Notes under the pieces: model-generated | The model's input: the letters and a program-made list of their open reading frames with translations, nothing else | What the model was told of the DNA's origin: nothing | The model's database searches: none | Shown here: piece after piece, positions 1-11,567 of the stretch | How positions within the stretch are numbered: position 1 is the stretch's first letter | Layout of the letters: each line of letters opens with the position of its first letter | Position numbers and translations under genes: made by a program | NCBI GenBank assembly: GCA_002633005.1 | Contig: NMRA01000061.1 | Location: 594,561 to 658,560 of the forward strand | Direction: 5' to 3' | From: Phoronis australis | Taxonomy: Eukaryota; Phoronida; Phoronidae | DNA: 64,000 nt

Positions 1-419
1 TTACAGCCCTCTTTGTTTAGTGTTTCCATGAAGTTGCCTTCGAAATGTCCATGTTTTAGCCAAATTGTGTAGCACGCGTCCTTTGAGCGGTTTTGGAAAA
101 GTTTAGCAAGTCTCAAAAACGTGTCACCGAACCACCATATGTAACTTCAGGTAGCTAGTGAGACTCTGGTCAATCGTTTGGATCATGACGAGACATGGCT
201 CAAATTCTTTCATTTATCACGAATCTTGAAGGCTCAGTCGCAGTATAGTTAGTAGTTTTACGTAAATACGTCATTGTTTTTTTTTGCTCATGAAGCAAGA
301 AATTCGAACTCGAAAACAAAGCGGGGACAATCTTAATGGAGAGCCTCATAGAATACCCATATCAAGCAATGGTGCTGTTAGATAGCTGTGCAAATTAAGC
401 TACTGTCCTCGGCGATTTT

Positions 420-1450
420 CCATGGTACCCACACTATCAATCAGGAGCTGTGGGTTCAAACCTCCCTCAGGTCCCAACGCCCCCCCGGCTATCCGTTATA
501 ACCTCGGCCTCCCTTGACCCCTCCTTCTACAAGTCTCACAGTTTCCGCTTCGGAGCCGCCACCTCTGCCTCCGCTCGCGGCCTCCCGGAGCCCGTCGTCC
601 AACGCATGGGCCCTGGAAGTCCGACGCTGTCAAGGGTTACATCCGCATGTCAGTTTTCCCCCCACCTCGTCCCTATTTCCCCCTTCCTCTTGTCCCTCCG
701 TTCCCCAGGCCAGCCACCCGTTACCTCCCATTGATGTCAGTATTGCCTGCACCTCCCTCGCTAGCATCCCTTTGCCTGCCCCTTCCCCATCCCCTCCGTC
801 CCCTTCGTTCCGTATCTCGTACGTCTCATTTGTAGATTATTTTGTATTTTTTACTTTCTTCTACCCTGTTAGCCATTTTGTTCGGCCTTTGCCTATATTT
901 TGTGTTTCATTTATTCTTAACTTGTTACTCTACCTTTATATCCAATTATTGTTAGCCTTAGTTCTCTATATTAACTATTTTGTTATTCTCTGTTAGCTAT
1001 TTTTGATTTGTCCTTAGCTTCATTTTTTATATTTTTCTCTCATTTCCTTTTAGTTTTCGTACTCTCGTTTCGCCCTCTAGCTTACCAGTCCGTGTATTCT
1101 TGTATGTTCGTTTTGCTCCCTTGTTTTTCCTCATTTATCTATTTTCTTTCCGCCATGACACGGGGTGAGACAACACCGGCACCTGTTCCAGCCCTGGAAA
1201 TCGTACCTCCTCCTCCGGTTGGCACCCGGAGTTAGGGTTGGGTATCCGGCTGACAGCCTTTGTAAGTAGTCCTGCACCCCTTTTCTTTCCATTTCTCTCC
1301 CTTCGTGCGTCCCTGCGGATGGGCATGAGCTGTCTTACAACATCTCTGTGGCGCTTTTTACTGCCCATCTTACCAGAGATTACCTGTTATACTTATTTAC
1401 CTGTATTCATTTTATTGTAATTGTACTAGTCATAATAAATGACCTTATAT
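420..1450 (+). other. Pyrimidine-rich region without a supported gene
   Basis: The plus strand is strongly T/C-rich from about 480 to 1180. This produces long proline-rich and then hydrophobic open frames that look like composition effects rather than a protein. An AATAAA signal sits at 1434-1439, so the block could be the tail of a transcribed repeat, but no domain is recognisable. Bases 1-420 show nothing that can be supported. Confidence 0.35.
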
Positions 1451-1654
1451 CTCCTACATCAATCTCCTTTCATCTCTGGTAACGAGCTTGCGACGCACGC
1501 ATCATTTATCTATTTTTCGGGACATATGTCGATCATAAATCTTCATTATGTGAGACTTACAGCTGTATGTTAATTTTNACCAGAGATTACCTGTTATACT
1601 TATTTACCTGTATTCATTTTATTGTAATTGTACTAGTCATAATAAATGACCTTA
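1372..1654. repeat. Exact 76-bp direct duplication flanking an assembly N
   Basis: Bases 1372-1447 are repeated without a mismatch at 1579-1654. The second copy begins directly after a single N at 1578. The two copies then continue into different sequence. This looks like a scaffold join of two contig ends or haplotype branches rather than a biological tandem repeat. Confidence 0.8.
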
Positions 1655-2403
1655 GCATATGATTGGAATTCACAGCTTTTGAGATATTAGAAGATAAGCT
1701 GTGCTTTAGGTTCCAAAGTTATAAAAATTTAGCAGAAAGTTACTCTTCCCATTTTTAAGTCTTATTTAAAAAAATCTCTGAGTCAGTGAAACACCGGGAA
1801 ATTGGTTAGAATTCCTGTAACAGTGTGACATAGATTTAATGAAATTAAAAAGTAGGTGAAGTCACTGCAGTAGGTCAATGAAAATGGCCATCTGGTCCCC
1901 AAAATGCACTGACTACGTGTACGTTAGGTCCACTCAGTACACCTGGCCCCAGAACTCCAAAAAGCCTGGGTCAGAAATTTTTGGGGATTTTTGGATCTCC
2001 AAACCAGAAGGCCCAATGAAGGTTTTCAGAGGAATTCAGCAGCCTTCATATTCTTCCCACCACAAACAGCTGGGGATTTAGCGAATTGCCCTTGCACTAT
2101 TCGGTCATTTAGTAAACGGTGAATAAGCAGTCGTCACGTAGTAAACACCCTGAGTTACATTGCAGTAAACACTAGACAACGCAAATCCTACGTACAGTCA
2201 CTATGCATTGAAATTTTTAGGCAAAATGTTGGTGTTCATATTGACCATACGCCGATCTGTGAGCCAGACGATTTTCACTCACTGAACAATAAGACATGAA
2301 TCCGAACGTTTTCCGTTAGAAATGCACATAACTGAAATCCTAGACAAAAGTAGATTAGGTCAGACTTGACCAAGCATAAAAACCAAATAAATCGATTACT
2401 TAC

Positions 2404-2475
2404 TTCAGAAATGGGGCTCCTTTGAGCCAATCGAGGCGGCGATGTGCTTTCGAAATCAGCCATCACTGTTTTCAT
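2404..2475 (-). CDS. Candidate first coding exon of an unidentified gene
   Basis: On the minus strand an open frame starts at 2475 with ATG. A second in-frame ATG four codons later has a better context (GTGATGG). The frame reads 24 codons (beginning MKTVMADFES) to a consensus donor, GTAAGT at 2403-2398, which would end the exon in phase 0. Upstream, at 2529-2544, the minus strand reads CCCAGAATGCATTGCG, a close match to the ZNF143/Staf binding element found in many animal core promoters. A promoter, Kozak-like start and strong donor together suggest the first exon of a gene whose remaining exons lie to the left, outside the window. The peptide is too short to identify, and chance cannot be excluded. 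Confidence 0.4.
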
Positions 2476-2528
2476 TTCATTGACCTATCACTTCTCTGAG
2501 GTCATCAGGCCATTCCCAAATGAGGCAA

Positions 2529-2544
2529 CGCAATGCATTCTGGG
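2529..2544 (-). promoter_or_regulatory. ZNF143/Staf-like promoter motif
   Basis: The minus strand reads CCCAGAATGCATTGCG, matching the core of the ZNF143 (Staf, SBS) consensus. It lies about 55 bp upstream of the candidate start codon at 2475, a typical promoter-proximal position. Seen in sequence; binding is inferred. Confidence 0.4.
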
Positions 2545-3009
2545 ACTGTAATGTCGGGCTTGAGGAGCACGAAGGTGTGTCTTTTTGGTCAACATTCAAA
2601 TGTAAAGAAAAATACTCCAAACTCATCTAAAACTCAACATATTTACGAAACCTACAAAAAACTTCTACGCCACGACATACAGGTTTAAACAAGATGAGTA
2701 ACGTTTACTTTCTTATTGTATACTATTTTTCACGTTCCAAATCACTTTAATGTTGAGTTGTCTACATCAAAAGTTAGTTTTGTGACGGAAGGCAAATTTA
2801 TAACCACTTTAAGCTTAAAAATGTTTGATAAGACAAGTGCTTGCAAAATTCATTTCAGGGTTTATGGCCTTTATCTTCAGTATTAATTGTTGCTACGATA
2901 TGCACGAGTTGTACAGCTAGGCCCGATCCATGAAGTCGTAAATTCTATCTTATCTAATACGATTTCAGGCTTAGCAGTATATAGAAAAGAAGTGTATCCT
3001 AAATAAGGA

Positions 3010-3330
3010 AGTCGTTACAGCATAGACGTGAAGTTGGCAATTTATTACTTTTCAACGCAAGAGTATCATTCAAATTCCGTCCGTTCAGTAAATTCCACCA
3101 GGATATGGAAATCTAAATCTGCCACACATCGAAACCAATGTTTGAAGGTAGCCGACTTTTGTAAATGTGCAATAAAATAGTCTAATTATTCGAAAAGCGA
3201 ACATACAGGGAACCCACCACAGCATAAATGTAATGTTGGTAATTCATTAATTTTCAGCGCAAAAATATCAATCAATTTCAGTCCGTTCAGAAATTTCTAA
3301 GTCTGCCGCATGCCAAACTCAATTTCTGGG
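3010..3330 (+). repeat. Imperfect local duplication
   Basis: The stretch around 3010-3190 (with the words TTTTCAACGCAA and GTCCGTTCAG) is partly repeated at about 3200-3320. It marks the left edge of the roughly 2.9 kb present only in the left segmental copy. Confidence 0.5.
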
Positions 3331-4840
3331 CAATTCCATTTGTGACGAACGTACAATCAGAGAACATTTTGATCAACTGTGAAAAAATGTTCATCCTAAG
3401 AAAATAATTAATACATCAATTGATATGTCTCATTGATAGCTTTCAAAGCGTGTATTAACTTTTCTGTTATCCTTTTATCTGACTGAGAAAATTGCCTTTA
3501 CGCAGAGAATTTGAAATTTCGAAAAAAATTAATGCTAATTTTCTGTGAGTTGCCTTTGGTTACAATATTTTGTTTTATATGATGATTTAGTTCAATATTT
3601 GCAAAGTATAAAGCACTAATTTTTTTGATGATATCTTCTACGAAATTTTTGTCAGAGAGATTGATGCAAGTTGAGTGTGTGTGACGGATGTACATACGGG
3701 CGTACGGTCTGAATTTCTGGTATAAAATTGTTTGTTGTGACAAAGATATCAATTCAGAATGATTCAAAGTTTTGCAGTGTTTAAGCTATATATTGGTTTT
3801 TTGCTACTGATTCGATGTTTTTAATCAAAATGCACCGAATGACCTTTTGCACGAAATCATCACTGGTAGGCCTATTAGTCTATATATGTATGCTGGGAAT
3901 GTACTCCAGGATTTTAACTTTTCAATACATTTGATTAAAGATATAAAACAACCCCGTAAAACCCTCACCTCCCTTTGACGATGGTAAGCAATGTAGATGG
4001 GAATGAGAGTGATAATCATTTTGTATCTGACACGTGTTGGTTACCAAGAAAACTGTTTTTGTGCGTTAAGTAGAGTACTAATTTGAAAACAATAAGCAAA
4101 TGTGACTGCTAAAATATAAAATGTGAAATGAAGTTTAAAACATCATCAATCATTGTAATAAAACTGCATTGTAATTAATTGTCTGTAATTATAACTTGCC
4201 CTAAGGTTTTACAAACTTATTCTCTAGTCCATGTCATTGATGGTTCTGATGCATGCACATGTAAGTAGTAGAGGTAAAATGTTTTAAAAATGTTAGTAAC
4301 AGGACTTCAGTATCTTCTTATAACAAAGCGTGAAGCTTGGTTTAGTTGACAGTATCGAGTTATGACATTTATATTTTGATTCAAAAAACCGGTGCTGTCT
4401 TCCAGTGTAAGATCAAGACATTTTAAATTCAATGCATTTTGGAATTATAATTTGGGAATTTGTAGATCTAACTTATGAGATGCTGGTCTCTATTTACTGG
4501 TTAGTATTAATATTAGCTTTTCATCCAGCTCTTTAACTCATGCCTTCTTTTCAAATTTAAAGAGAGGCTTGAAATAATGTCACATCACAGTACGTGTAAG
4601 TACAATGATCCACGGTGGCATTTTTCGAGATTCAGAGAATATTCCAGCAGATATTTAGATGACATTATGAACTATAACTTTTCTGCAATTACTTCTGAGA
4701 TTGCAAAAGACCAATGCATCAAGTTTAAGTCTGTAGCAACTTTAATAACTTAAGGTTAAAACTGTCTTAGTAATATTTAATCGTTTCAAGATTCGCATAT
4801 GTGAGATACATTTTATGTTTAGCAAAAAAAAACATTGCAG
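3330..4840. other. AT-rich stretch with no gene seen
   Basis: Several short open frames exist on both strands but none shows a recognisable domain or coding-like composition. Copies of a motif related to GTGACGGACGTAC occur near 3340 and 3681. Otherwise nothing can be supported. Confidence 0.5.
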
Positions 4841-4849
4841 GTGGTCTGA

Positions 4850-5473
4850 TGTCATTTGCGGTGCATCAGACGTGCGCAGGCCTCATGGTTGGGCCCATTG
4901 CACAAAACACCTGAGCAAAAGCACGAGAGCCCAATTATGGCTCCTCGTGAAGAAAGTTTTCAAGTCTGCTAGTCTCCTTTAGGAAAACGGACAGACGTTT
5001 CCAGTTGTTGCCATGCACTATATGTTGTAGGCATGTAACAGTACCATCCAGTAGGTTGCTCCTTAGTCTATAAAAACTGGGCAAGACTCTACCAGGTGTT
5101 TAGGAGATTCTACGTCAGTACCACACTCAGGACACACAGGGCTCCCCATATGCCCAGTAATATGTCTTTGTCGGGCTAGGTTGCGGTGGCCCGTCAAAAT
5201 TTGAATGACGTGTCTTATACCCAATGTATCTAGACTCAGAAGGCTTTTTGAACCTTTTGGTTCGATCACGTTGGGAAAATTCTCCTTGGTCTCTCTGCAG
5301 GAGTTAAGTGATGCCCACTGAGCTGCTGACTGGGTATGTACCCAGTTTTGTATACTCATCCTGCAACATCCGTAAGATACCGGGATAGCAGGTTCAGGCA
5401 CAAAATGCAGAATGTTTGCTCCTATCTTTGCGAGTCTGTCTGCATTCTCATTGCCATCAATTCCCACATGCAA
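4850..5473 (-). pseudogene. Non-LTR retrotransposon ORF2 C-terminus (RNase H end and zinc knuckle), remnant
   Basis: The minus-strand frame 5473-5063 begins within an RNase H domain, with the typical closing motif HVGIDGNENADRLAK. It continues to a C-terminal zinc-binding pattern CPECG...H...CP typical of I/Jockey-like elements with RNase H. An in-frame stop ends the frame at 5063. In another frame the tail continues to about 4915 with a segment (LLDGTVTCL, then VFLKETSRLE) that parallels the tail of the related remnant at 9345-10548. Endonuclease and reverse transcriptase are absent, as expected for a 5'-truncated LINE copy. It lies in DNA present only in the left segmental copy, so it probably arrived after the duplication. 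Confidence 0.75.
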
Positions 5474-5519
5474 GTTTAGGAAGTAAAATTAAGACCTAAG
5501 GTTATGTTTATTGGCTGAA

Positions 5520-5750
5520 AAATTGTAATTTCACGAGTGTGGCGGACGTACGTGACGGACGTACAAATTTGCTGTACGTTTGTCACGCAATTTCTGACTT
5601 AACAAATAATCCCTGGGATCTGAAATTTTGGTCAATAGTGTTGAGTAACAAGTTAGAAGAGAATCTGAAATTATTTTAATTTTGAATCAAAACTTTTAAC
5701 GTAACAAAACTTTTTAGCACTTTTTGTGACGGACGTACGGCACCATGATA
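5520..5750. repeat. Cluster of GTGACGGACGTAC motifs
   Basis: Copies of GTGACGGACGTAC or close variants occur at about 5540-5580 (overlapping, both orientations) and 5725-5745, with weaker copies near 3340 and 3681. The motif contains GTAC and CGTACG palindromic parts. Function unknown. Confidence 0.4.
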
Positions 5751-6162
5751 TCCAGGAGTTGGTATTTGATGTGCCAAACTTGAAGTGTTATTTTTTATAA
5801 AGTTTGGGGTTCATGTGATTGCACAAATTTGATAATATAGTGAAATACCCATAATTGGCTTTTTATGGCAATAACTAGCAACACACATGAAAATCGAGCT
5901 AATATTTTAGAGTCATGGGACCCCAAAAATGGGCCATTTGGGCAAAAGATTGAAAGTTATAGGACAGTAAAAAACACAGATCATCCAATTAGAGAGACAG
6001 GGCTTTCAGATGAGACCAGAATTGTCATAATTTTAATTTTTTGTCTTGAGGTGGACCTTTTCACGGAATTGCCTTCTATATATTTTAAACGCGTTTTGTA
6101 TAGACGCAACAAAATAAGCTAATTATTAAAAAAGCGACACTTCTCATCAAAACCCAACTTAC

Positions 6163-6205
6163 CAATGCAAGCCAAAACAATCAAACAAACAGCAAAAGTA
6201 TTCAT
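6163..6205 (-). pseudogene. Orphan copy of Ly6 exon 1 (signal peptide)
   Basis: The minus strand carries ATG at 6205, fourteen codons encoding a hydrophobic leader (MNTFAVCLIVLACI) and one further G, then a donor GTAAGT at 6162-6157. This is the same structure, length and phase as exon 1 of the intact Ly6 gene at 20546-20588, with a few conservative substitutions and no disabling change. No counterpart of exon 2 (LECYIC) or exon 3 (CC...DKCN) could be found to its left as far as base 1. It is therefore a second gene whose other exons lie beyond the window, or an orphan exon left by a partial duplication. The conserved leader argues for recent function or recent duplication. Confidence 0.75.
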
Positions 6206-6370
6206 GGTGTTTCTGTCGGTGTTTGCGTCCTCACCGTAAGAGTGTCCAGGCAAAAATAACGGACAACGCACGTTCCAGGGCTGTTTCGTTACAGTTGTGT
6301 CATGTGACAGTTGTTATTGACATACGGTGGTAAGGCAACGCCTAATCTTCAGGTGAGATTAGACGGGACA
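6206..6370 (-). promoter_or_regulatory. Conserved upstream region of the Ly6 exon 1 copy
   Basis: About 165 bp directly upstream of the start codon align well with 20589-20760, upstream of the intact gene. This is as good as the exon itself, and includes the word GTGTTTGCGTCCTCACC. It probably holds the 5' UTR and core promoter; no clear TATA box is seen. Confidence 0.4.
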
Positions 6371-7500
6371 ATTGCATCGTACCAATATATTTCACAAAAG
6401 TTTATTTTCCATGGAGGATGGCAATAGCACTCGGGAAGAACAAAGTTGAAGGTGTTTGGTAAAAAATGCAATGTTCATGTGCATCCCGTGCATGCTAAGA
6501 TTTTTTCAATGTGACAATTTGAGAAAATTTAGGTGTGTTAATTGACATAAAATTTATTTCTAATTCGATTAGGGATTATTCGAGCAAAATATAAGCAACT
6601 ACTTATGCAGACCGCTCGAGATCATTCGAAATTTTTTGAGACTTAATTCATTATAAGCCTTTCTAAAAAATTTCGCTTTATTTCAAAATCAATGAGGAAT
6701 TAGAATGATTGCCCAGCCTCTGTCGGAAGATGGGAGAGGAAAACAGGCCCACTAGGCTGTTCATCCTAATAAAGTTCGACTCATCTAGCACGGAAGTGCA
6801 GCGCTCGATTTCTTTCTCGCATGCTAATAAAGCATTTTAATTTCAACCTCGAGTACACCGCATATTGTGCCAGTCTGTATTGACCAAGCTCGTGCATGGC
6901 ATTTTACTCTGATTTCTCACTCATATCTTAACCAAAATGTGTTTATTAGTCGATATATGGAAACAAGAATTATCCCATTTGCGTTGAATAAGTTGAGTGC
7001 AATACGGCCATGTGGTTATAAGGTCTTTGATTACACTACCGTGACTACTTTTAACAGTGCCCTCTTTAGCCCAGACATGGAAAGTGCAAAAGATAAGTCG
7101 GTGTGGACTCGACGTCGCTGGCCTGCTCGATCACCAAACTTTCCCAAATAATTTAAAGTAGTAAAGTTACAACAGCATAAATAATAAAACTCAACATGCA
7201 ATTAGATCACAAACATAACATCTGATAAAAACCATTAATTATATAACACTCTTGTCTCAGTTTTATTTGCTAAAATAGCATATTGTCTGCAACCCAGGCG
7301 CCGGTTTCTCGGTAAGTATGTTAAATACACTTGTTATTTAGTTATTTTTCAAAAATGTTAAAAGTTCAATGCACAATTGCAGTTCTTTTAATCCCTTTTA
7401 TCTCTTTTCAAGTAATAATACTTTACATTTAATATGCTTTTCTTTTACTAGAGGGATGTGATCCGCCACGTGAACAGTCCGGGTGAAGTAATAATCAGCT
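6371..7500. other. No gene seen
   Basis: Sequence of the left segmental copy with little counterpart on the right, where the element at 20845-22501 occupies the interval. Short frames here show no domain. Confidence 0.5.
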
Positions 7501-8339
7501 GAAAAAATAAAAGAAACTTAAGAATGCGAAGCGTATGGGAAAAATACAAATCTGTCTCGGTCGATACGCGGAATAAGGTCTCGTGGGATCTTATTTCATC
7601 CATTCGAGGTACGTTTTGTGTATGTCTCCCAAATTCATCGAGAACCACAGCGTTGCTAGTGGAAGACGCGACATTCGGAAAATATTAGAAATGTTTTATC
7701 ACAGAATCTATACACTGGATTTATCGAAGCCACAGATTTTAGGATCATAACCTATTTATAGGTAACACCATTTTATCAAAAAATCCATGACAACATTAGG
7801 TGACTGGCCCTTGAACTTTCCTGAAGCTAACTTGAATGAGGCAAGTAATGTTACAGCTTGGGACGCTGAAGTTTACTGAGCTAAAAGTCCAAACTAATTT
7901 ATGCATAAACATACCTAAGTACTTAAAGTAGTAAACGAGTTCGAATTTAGTACCGCCAAATTACCCTCATGTGAAGTTTTTTACCTTTCCTTCATTCCCT
8001 GAAATCATTTCCCTTGTCTTGAAATCAAATTAGGTGAAATTTCTCACAACTGATGCGAATATTTAGCAAGCGTTGACATCACTACAGTAAAGGAAACTGA
8101 ATATTGGACAACACTGTCAATCTGTTGACGTCTAAACGAACTGTATGATTGACGCAGTGCGTCCGAATTAATGCTGAACGGTGCCCGGAATGATCATCAT
8201 AACAGCGGTGGATCCAACATCGTGTCCTGAGGGGTTTGATAGTGTAGTGACAATTGTGGAAATACCAATAATTTACAGTAGTCTGCAAACAGCTATATTA
8301 CCAGCCATTTCAATCAAAGCGCTATATGGTCAGACGTAT

Positions 8340-8910
8340 GAAGCGCTACCTTTCTGCGCGTTAAAATGTTCCTACTGAACGCATACCGTTGCTTAACCAA
8401 CGCGCTGGATTAGTTATTCAACGTGCTGAATTGATTCTTAAACGACCATCGTTCAGCTCTTATCCAACGCACTGAATTATATACCTATTGCCGCGCAAGT
8501 GGTTCGCTTATCAGTGCACGCGACTATGTTTCGCATCAGCCCAGGTAATATCCCATGTATAGGCCCATACATTCATTCGCATATGGGCGACTACCGCTGT
8601 GCCCTCTTTTTTTTTACGTTTGCCTCTATGTCTTTGGAGTTCCTTGGCGTAGTTTTAGGAAAGTTAGTAGTTAAAAATAGTTTTGTATTGCCGTTTAGCC
8701 ACGCCATCAAGTTCATGGGCCTATATTCTAAATAATGTCTTTTTTCGCATATACCGGTAAACGTCCATGGGCCTAATGGCACGACAATACGCCATTCAAC
8801 GCTTTCAACGCGTTATTAAACGCGCTGAATTTGTTCTTCAAACGATTATCCTTCTGCTCTTATTGAATGTGCACCGTTGCTTATTCAACACGCTGACATA
8901 GTTATTCGTT
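8340..8910. repeat. Degenerate short tandem repeat with AACGCG cores (left copy)
   Basis: Units of about 21-24 bp with a core such as CAACGCGCTGAATT recur at 8345-8490 and again at 8800-8910. The same array is present in the right segmental copy at about 23290-23520 and 23830-23870, so it predates the duplication. Related words occur at 10690-10830 and, inverted, at 24360-24490. Confidence 0.55.
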
Positions 8911-9046
8911 CTGTCCAATCAAAGACAAGTTTTCAGTAAATACGTACCGCCGCGAGGAGGCAGCACAGACGAAACATGGCCGCGGAAGAGCACGATCTTC
9001 GAAACTGGAGTAGAGTTCTGTAACCTTAAAAAAGAGTGCATCATGG

Positions 9047-9290
9047 GCGCACCCAGGGGGAGGGGGCTCGAACAAACCCTCCAGTTTGGCGAATTGGGCA
9101 AAACGGTACGCTTGAGTGAAACAAAAATTCCGAGTAAACTAGACAAAAGTCCACAGGAAGTCGGCACGGATGCACTGTTCGTAGGCCTGAGCCTAGTGGC
9201 CTCTTTGTTTTTTATTCCTCGTTGCTTTTTTTAGTAAAAGGTCCGCATAACAAAAAAATTCGAGCCCCCTATATTTTAGGCTGGGTGCGC
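9047..9290. mobile_element. Short inverted-repeat element (MITE), 244 bp
   Basis: The ends form an inverted repeat: GCGCACCCAGG and GGGGGCTCGAA on the left mirror the right end ATTCGAGCCCCCT with GGGTGCGC. A reverse-oriented relative lies at about 59272-59425, sharing the words ACAAAAATTCCGAG and ACAAAAGTCCAC. No coding capacity. Superfamily not determined. Confidence 0.6.
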
Positions 9291-9344
9291 GCATGCATCA
9301 GGCGTCTTTATGCCACAAGGCCTGGCTCATCACCTGATTATGAC

Positions 9345-10548
9345 TCATGGGGACACGATATCATCGGATTCCTCATGCGTAAATTCCAATCTGCCTGTTT
9401 GCTTCAGAAAGACAAAAAGACTATTAAACCTGTATGAACTAGCAATGTTAATCAGGCGGGTTATGTGTCCATCAAGTAGTACATTAATTACGGTGTCCAT
9501 CGTAGGCAGGGCAAATCCGCTCCACCAGATGTCAGTGAAGAGTCTCGCCTCCAAGCCACAGTTGGTACACAATGAACATGTCATGCGGCCTGTGATGTTA
9601 CAGTGCCGAGCTAGGTTATAGTGTCCAGTAATAACCTGTATCTGCTGCCTTATATCAAACCCATCTAAACATAACAGTTCCTTTGAACCTTTTGGTTCAA
9701 TAGGACTAGCTTGGAAAAGTTGTTTGGTTTGTGTGCAGGCAGAGAGCTTTCTCCATGCAGCCACGGACAGTTTGCACACCTAGCGTCTTACCTTTGCTCT
9801 GCAGCACCTATTGGCAACTGGTATGCAAGGTTCTGGTACAAAACATGGTGCACTTGCTCCTTCTTTTGCAAGTTTGTCAGCAGCTTCTTTACCGTCAATG
9901 CCAAAATGGGCTTTAATCATGGGCGGCGCAGCACCGAAAAAAGTGGGTACTAAAGCCCCCCGTGGTGCACCGCCTATAGACCATGGGTGGCACAGCACTG
10001 AAAAAAGTGGAGTGCTATTGCCTCCCCCCAGCCCCCTATGGTGCGCCGCCCATGTTAACCCAGTTCATATGAACAGTTCTAGTGGCTGGTAGGTGGTTAA
10101 GCTCGTTAATAGCTGCATGGCTGTCTAAGAGTATGAAGAGTTCCTTGTTACCAAGGACCGTTTCATGCTCCCTTGCCAATTGGGCAGCCTGGTGAATGGC
10201 GATAATTTCAGTCTGGAAGACTCTAACGTTGTTACCCCGTGAGATCCAGCTTTCTTTGTCGTCACCTGCAAGGTCTGGAAAGTAGATTCTTGGTCCTGGT
10301 TGTCCGTTGTCAAGTTTAGAGCCGTCAGTGTAACAAACGGGCTGTGTGTCAATGCTTTCGTGACCATCTCCAAGTTCTGTATAGAAATTGTGTTTGGGAT
10401 TTAGCGTCGTCACTAAAACATCACAGTTTCTGACATTAACACGTTGGAAAATGCAGTGAATTCCTAAGTTAATCATGAAAGTCTTCTTACATGGGGCCAA
10501 GAGGGGCGTTGGATAGCTACCCCATTCACCTGATCGAAAACTTACCAT
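9345..10548 (-). pseudogene. Non-LTR retrotransposon RNase H domain and C-terminus, interrupted by a MITE
   Basis: Reading leftwards on the minus strand, 10548-10060 gives the start of an RNase H fold (YTDGSKL, then FQTEIIAI and LLDSHAAI). 9912-9780 gives its end (HFGIDGKEAADKLAKEG), and 9779-9345 the cysteine-containing tail. These are the parts of one ORF2 separated by a 138-bp insertion at 9917-10054 and by a frame change near 9780. It is homologous to the remnant at 4850-5473, including the shared tail word EPKGSK. Endonuclease and reverse transcriptase are absent. The copy is dead, but its RNase H frame is nearly intact, which allows the insertion to be mapped to the base. Confidence 0.8.
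9917..10054. mobile_element. 138-bp TTAA-flanked MITE inside an RNase H frame
   Basis: The element begins TCATGGGCGGCGCA and ends TGCGCCGCCCATG, so its termini are inverted repeats. It is flanked by TTAA on both sides (9913-9916 and 10055-10058), the target duplication of piggyBac- and Kolobok-type elements. Removing it with one TTAA rejoins the RNase H reading frame exactly, which proves insertion into a formerly intact frame. Inside, a 29-bp unit (with ACCGAAAAAAGTGG) is present twice in the same orientation. Confidence 0.85.
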
Positions 10549-10559
10549 CGGGATGTGAA

Positions 10560-11560
10560 ATAGTTCTATTTACCGCTATGTTAATATCTAATTGTGGTCT
10601 ACAAAGTTTCCTTTACATCTGTTGAAAATAGTAAAACTCTCCTTAACAATTGATTACATGATTACTTTTGACACGTACTTGTCAGTTATGTGTGAAAGGC
10701 CAACGAGTTATTGAAGAGTGTCTTTCTGCGCGTAGAAATGTGCTGACTAATCCATGCGTACTTATGCTTGGTCTACGCATAGTTTTACTTAATCCAAGCG
10801 TACTATTAATCAGTTCATATAGTCCAATCACGCCAGTGCTCTCAAATATCAAAATGGCGAAAGACTTTCTATATGGGTGCAAGGCAACTTTTGAAGAATA
10901 TTGCAGATTCTTATCAAGTGACAACGTAAATGATGGCGCTGATAACTTTAAGAGTAGAACGATGATCGTTTAAGACATAATGGTACGTGTAGATTAAATA
11001 AAAGTATGTGTAGATTAAGCACGTGTAGAAATTTACTCGTTTACGAACCCTTTGGCGCTTCATAATTATGTTCATAAACATTCCAGTCGATGAAACAACC
11101 TTTTCTAACAATGCAGACGAGGTTCTGATACTTGTGAATGAAAAGTTCCAACCAAGAAATCAATTCCATTCAATCAAATGGCGGAAACGTGAAAACTCAT
11201 CGATAGTGCTCCATTTTTGTTCCACGAGCATTTGTTTTGAACACACCGTGACAAGTAAACATGAAGAGCCTCACATCTATTTTGACCGAGGAATTTTAGA
11301 CTAATTTTAAAAGATAAGTAGCCGAAATCAAAAGTTTGTTTTTTAGGGGAGACTAGTTCACGTCCTTAAATCGTTTTCCCTGGTAAATGCGAAAGGACCC
11401 TACACGCTGTTGCCCGGGAAAGTTCACTATGAAGTCAAGTGACGTAATTGCAAGTATGGACGTCACGACGGTCGGTTTTTGTTGTCCCCTGAGCCACAGA
11501 AATCGAATTCAGGATTATACTCTCGGATTTGTGAGACAGATGTTGAGGCGGCTATATACC
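10560..11560. other. No gene seen
   Basis: Short frames only. The part at 10690-10830 shows degenerate repeats related to the AACGCG array of the segmental duplication. Confidence 0.45.
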
Positions 11561-11567
11561 AGCTTTA

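Larger units (their letters stand above)
2755..9020. repeat. Segmental duplication, left copy (Ly6 promoter and exon 1)
   Basis: This segment aligns in the same orientation with about 15468-23985. Matching landmarks are 2760-2950 with 15470-15640, 3010-3190 with 20300-20510, 6110-6370 with 20485-20760, and 7510-8980 with 22515-23945. Differences in spacing come from insertions private to one copy: elements at 15643-19868 and 20845-22501 on the right, and about 2.9 kb at 3200-6110 on the left. The leftmost match also resembles sequence near 35560-35620, so that edge may be a dispersed repeat rather than the true duplication border. Alignment was by eye; identity is roughly 80 percent in the best blocks. 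Confidence 0.75.

Noticed and set aside
514-996. 160-codon plus-strand open frame
   Set aside because: Proline/serine then hydrophobic composition follows from the pyrimidine-rich strand. Three overlapping frames look equally open and no domain is visible.
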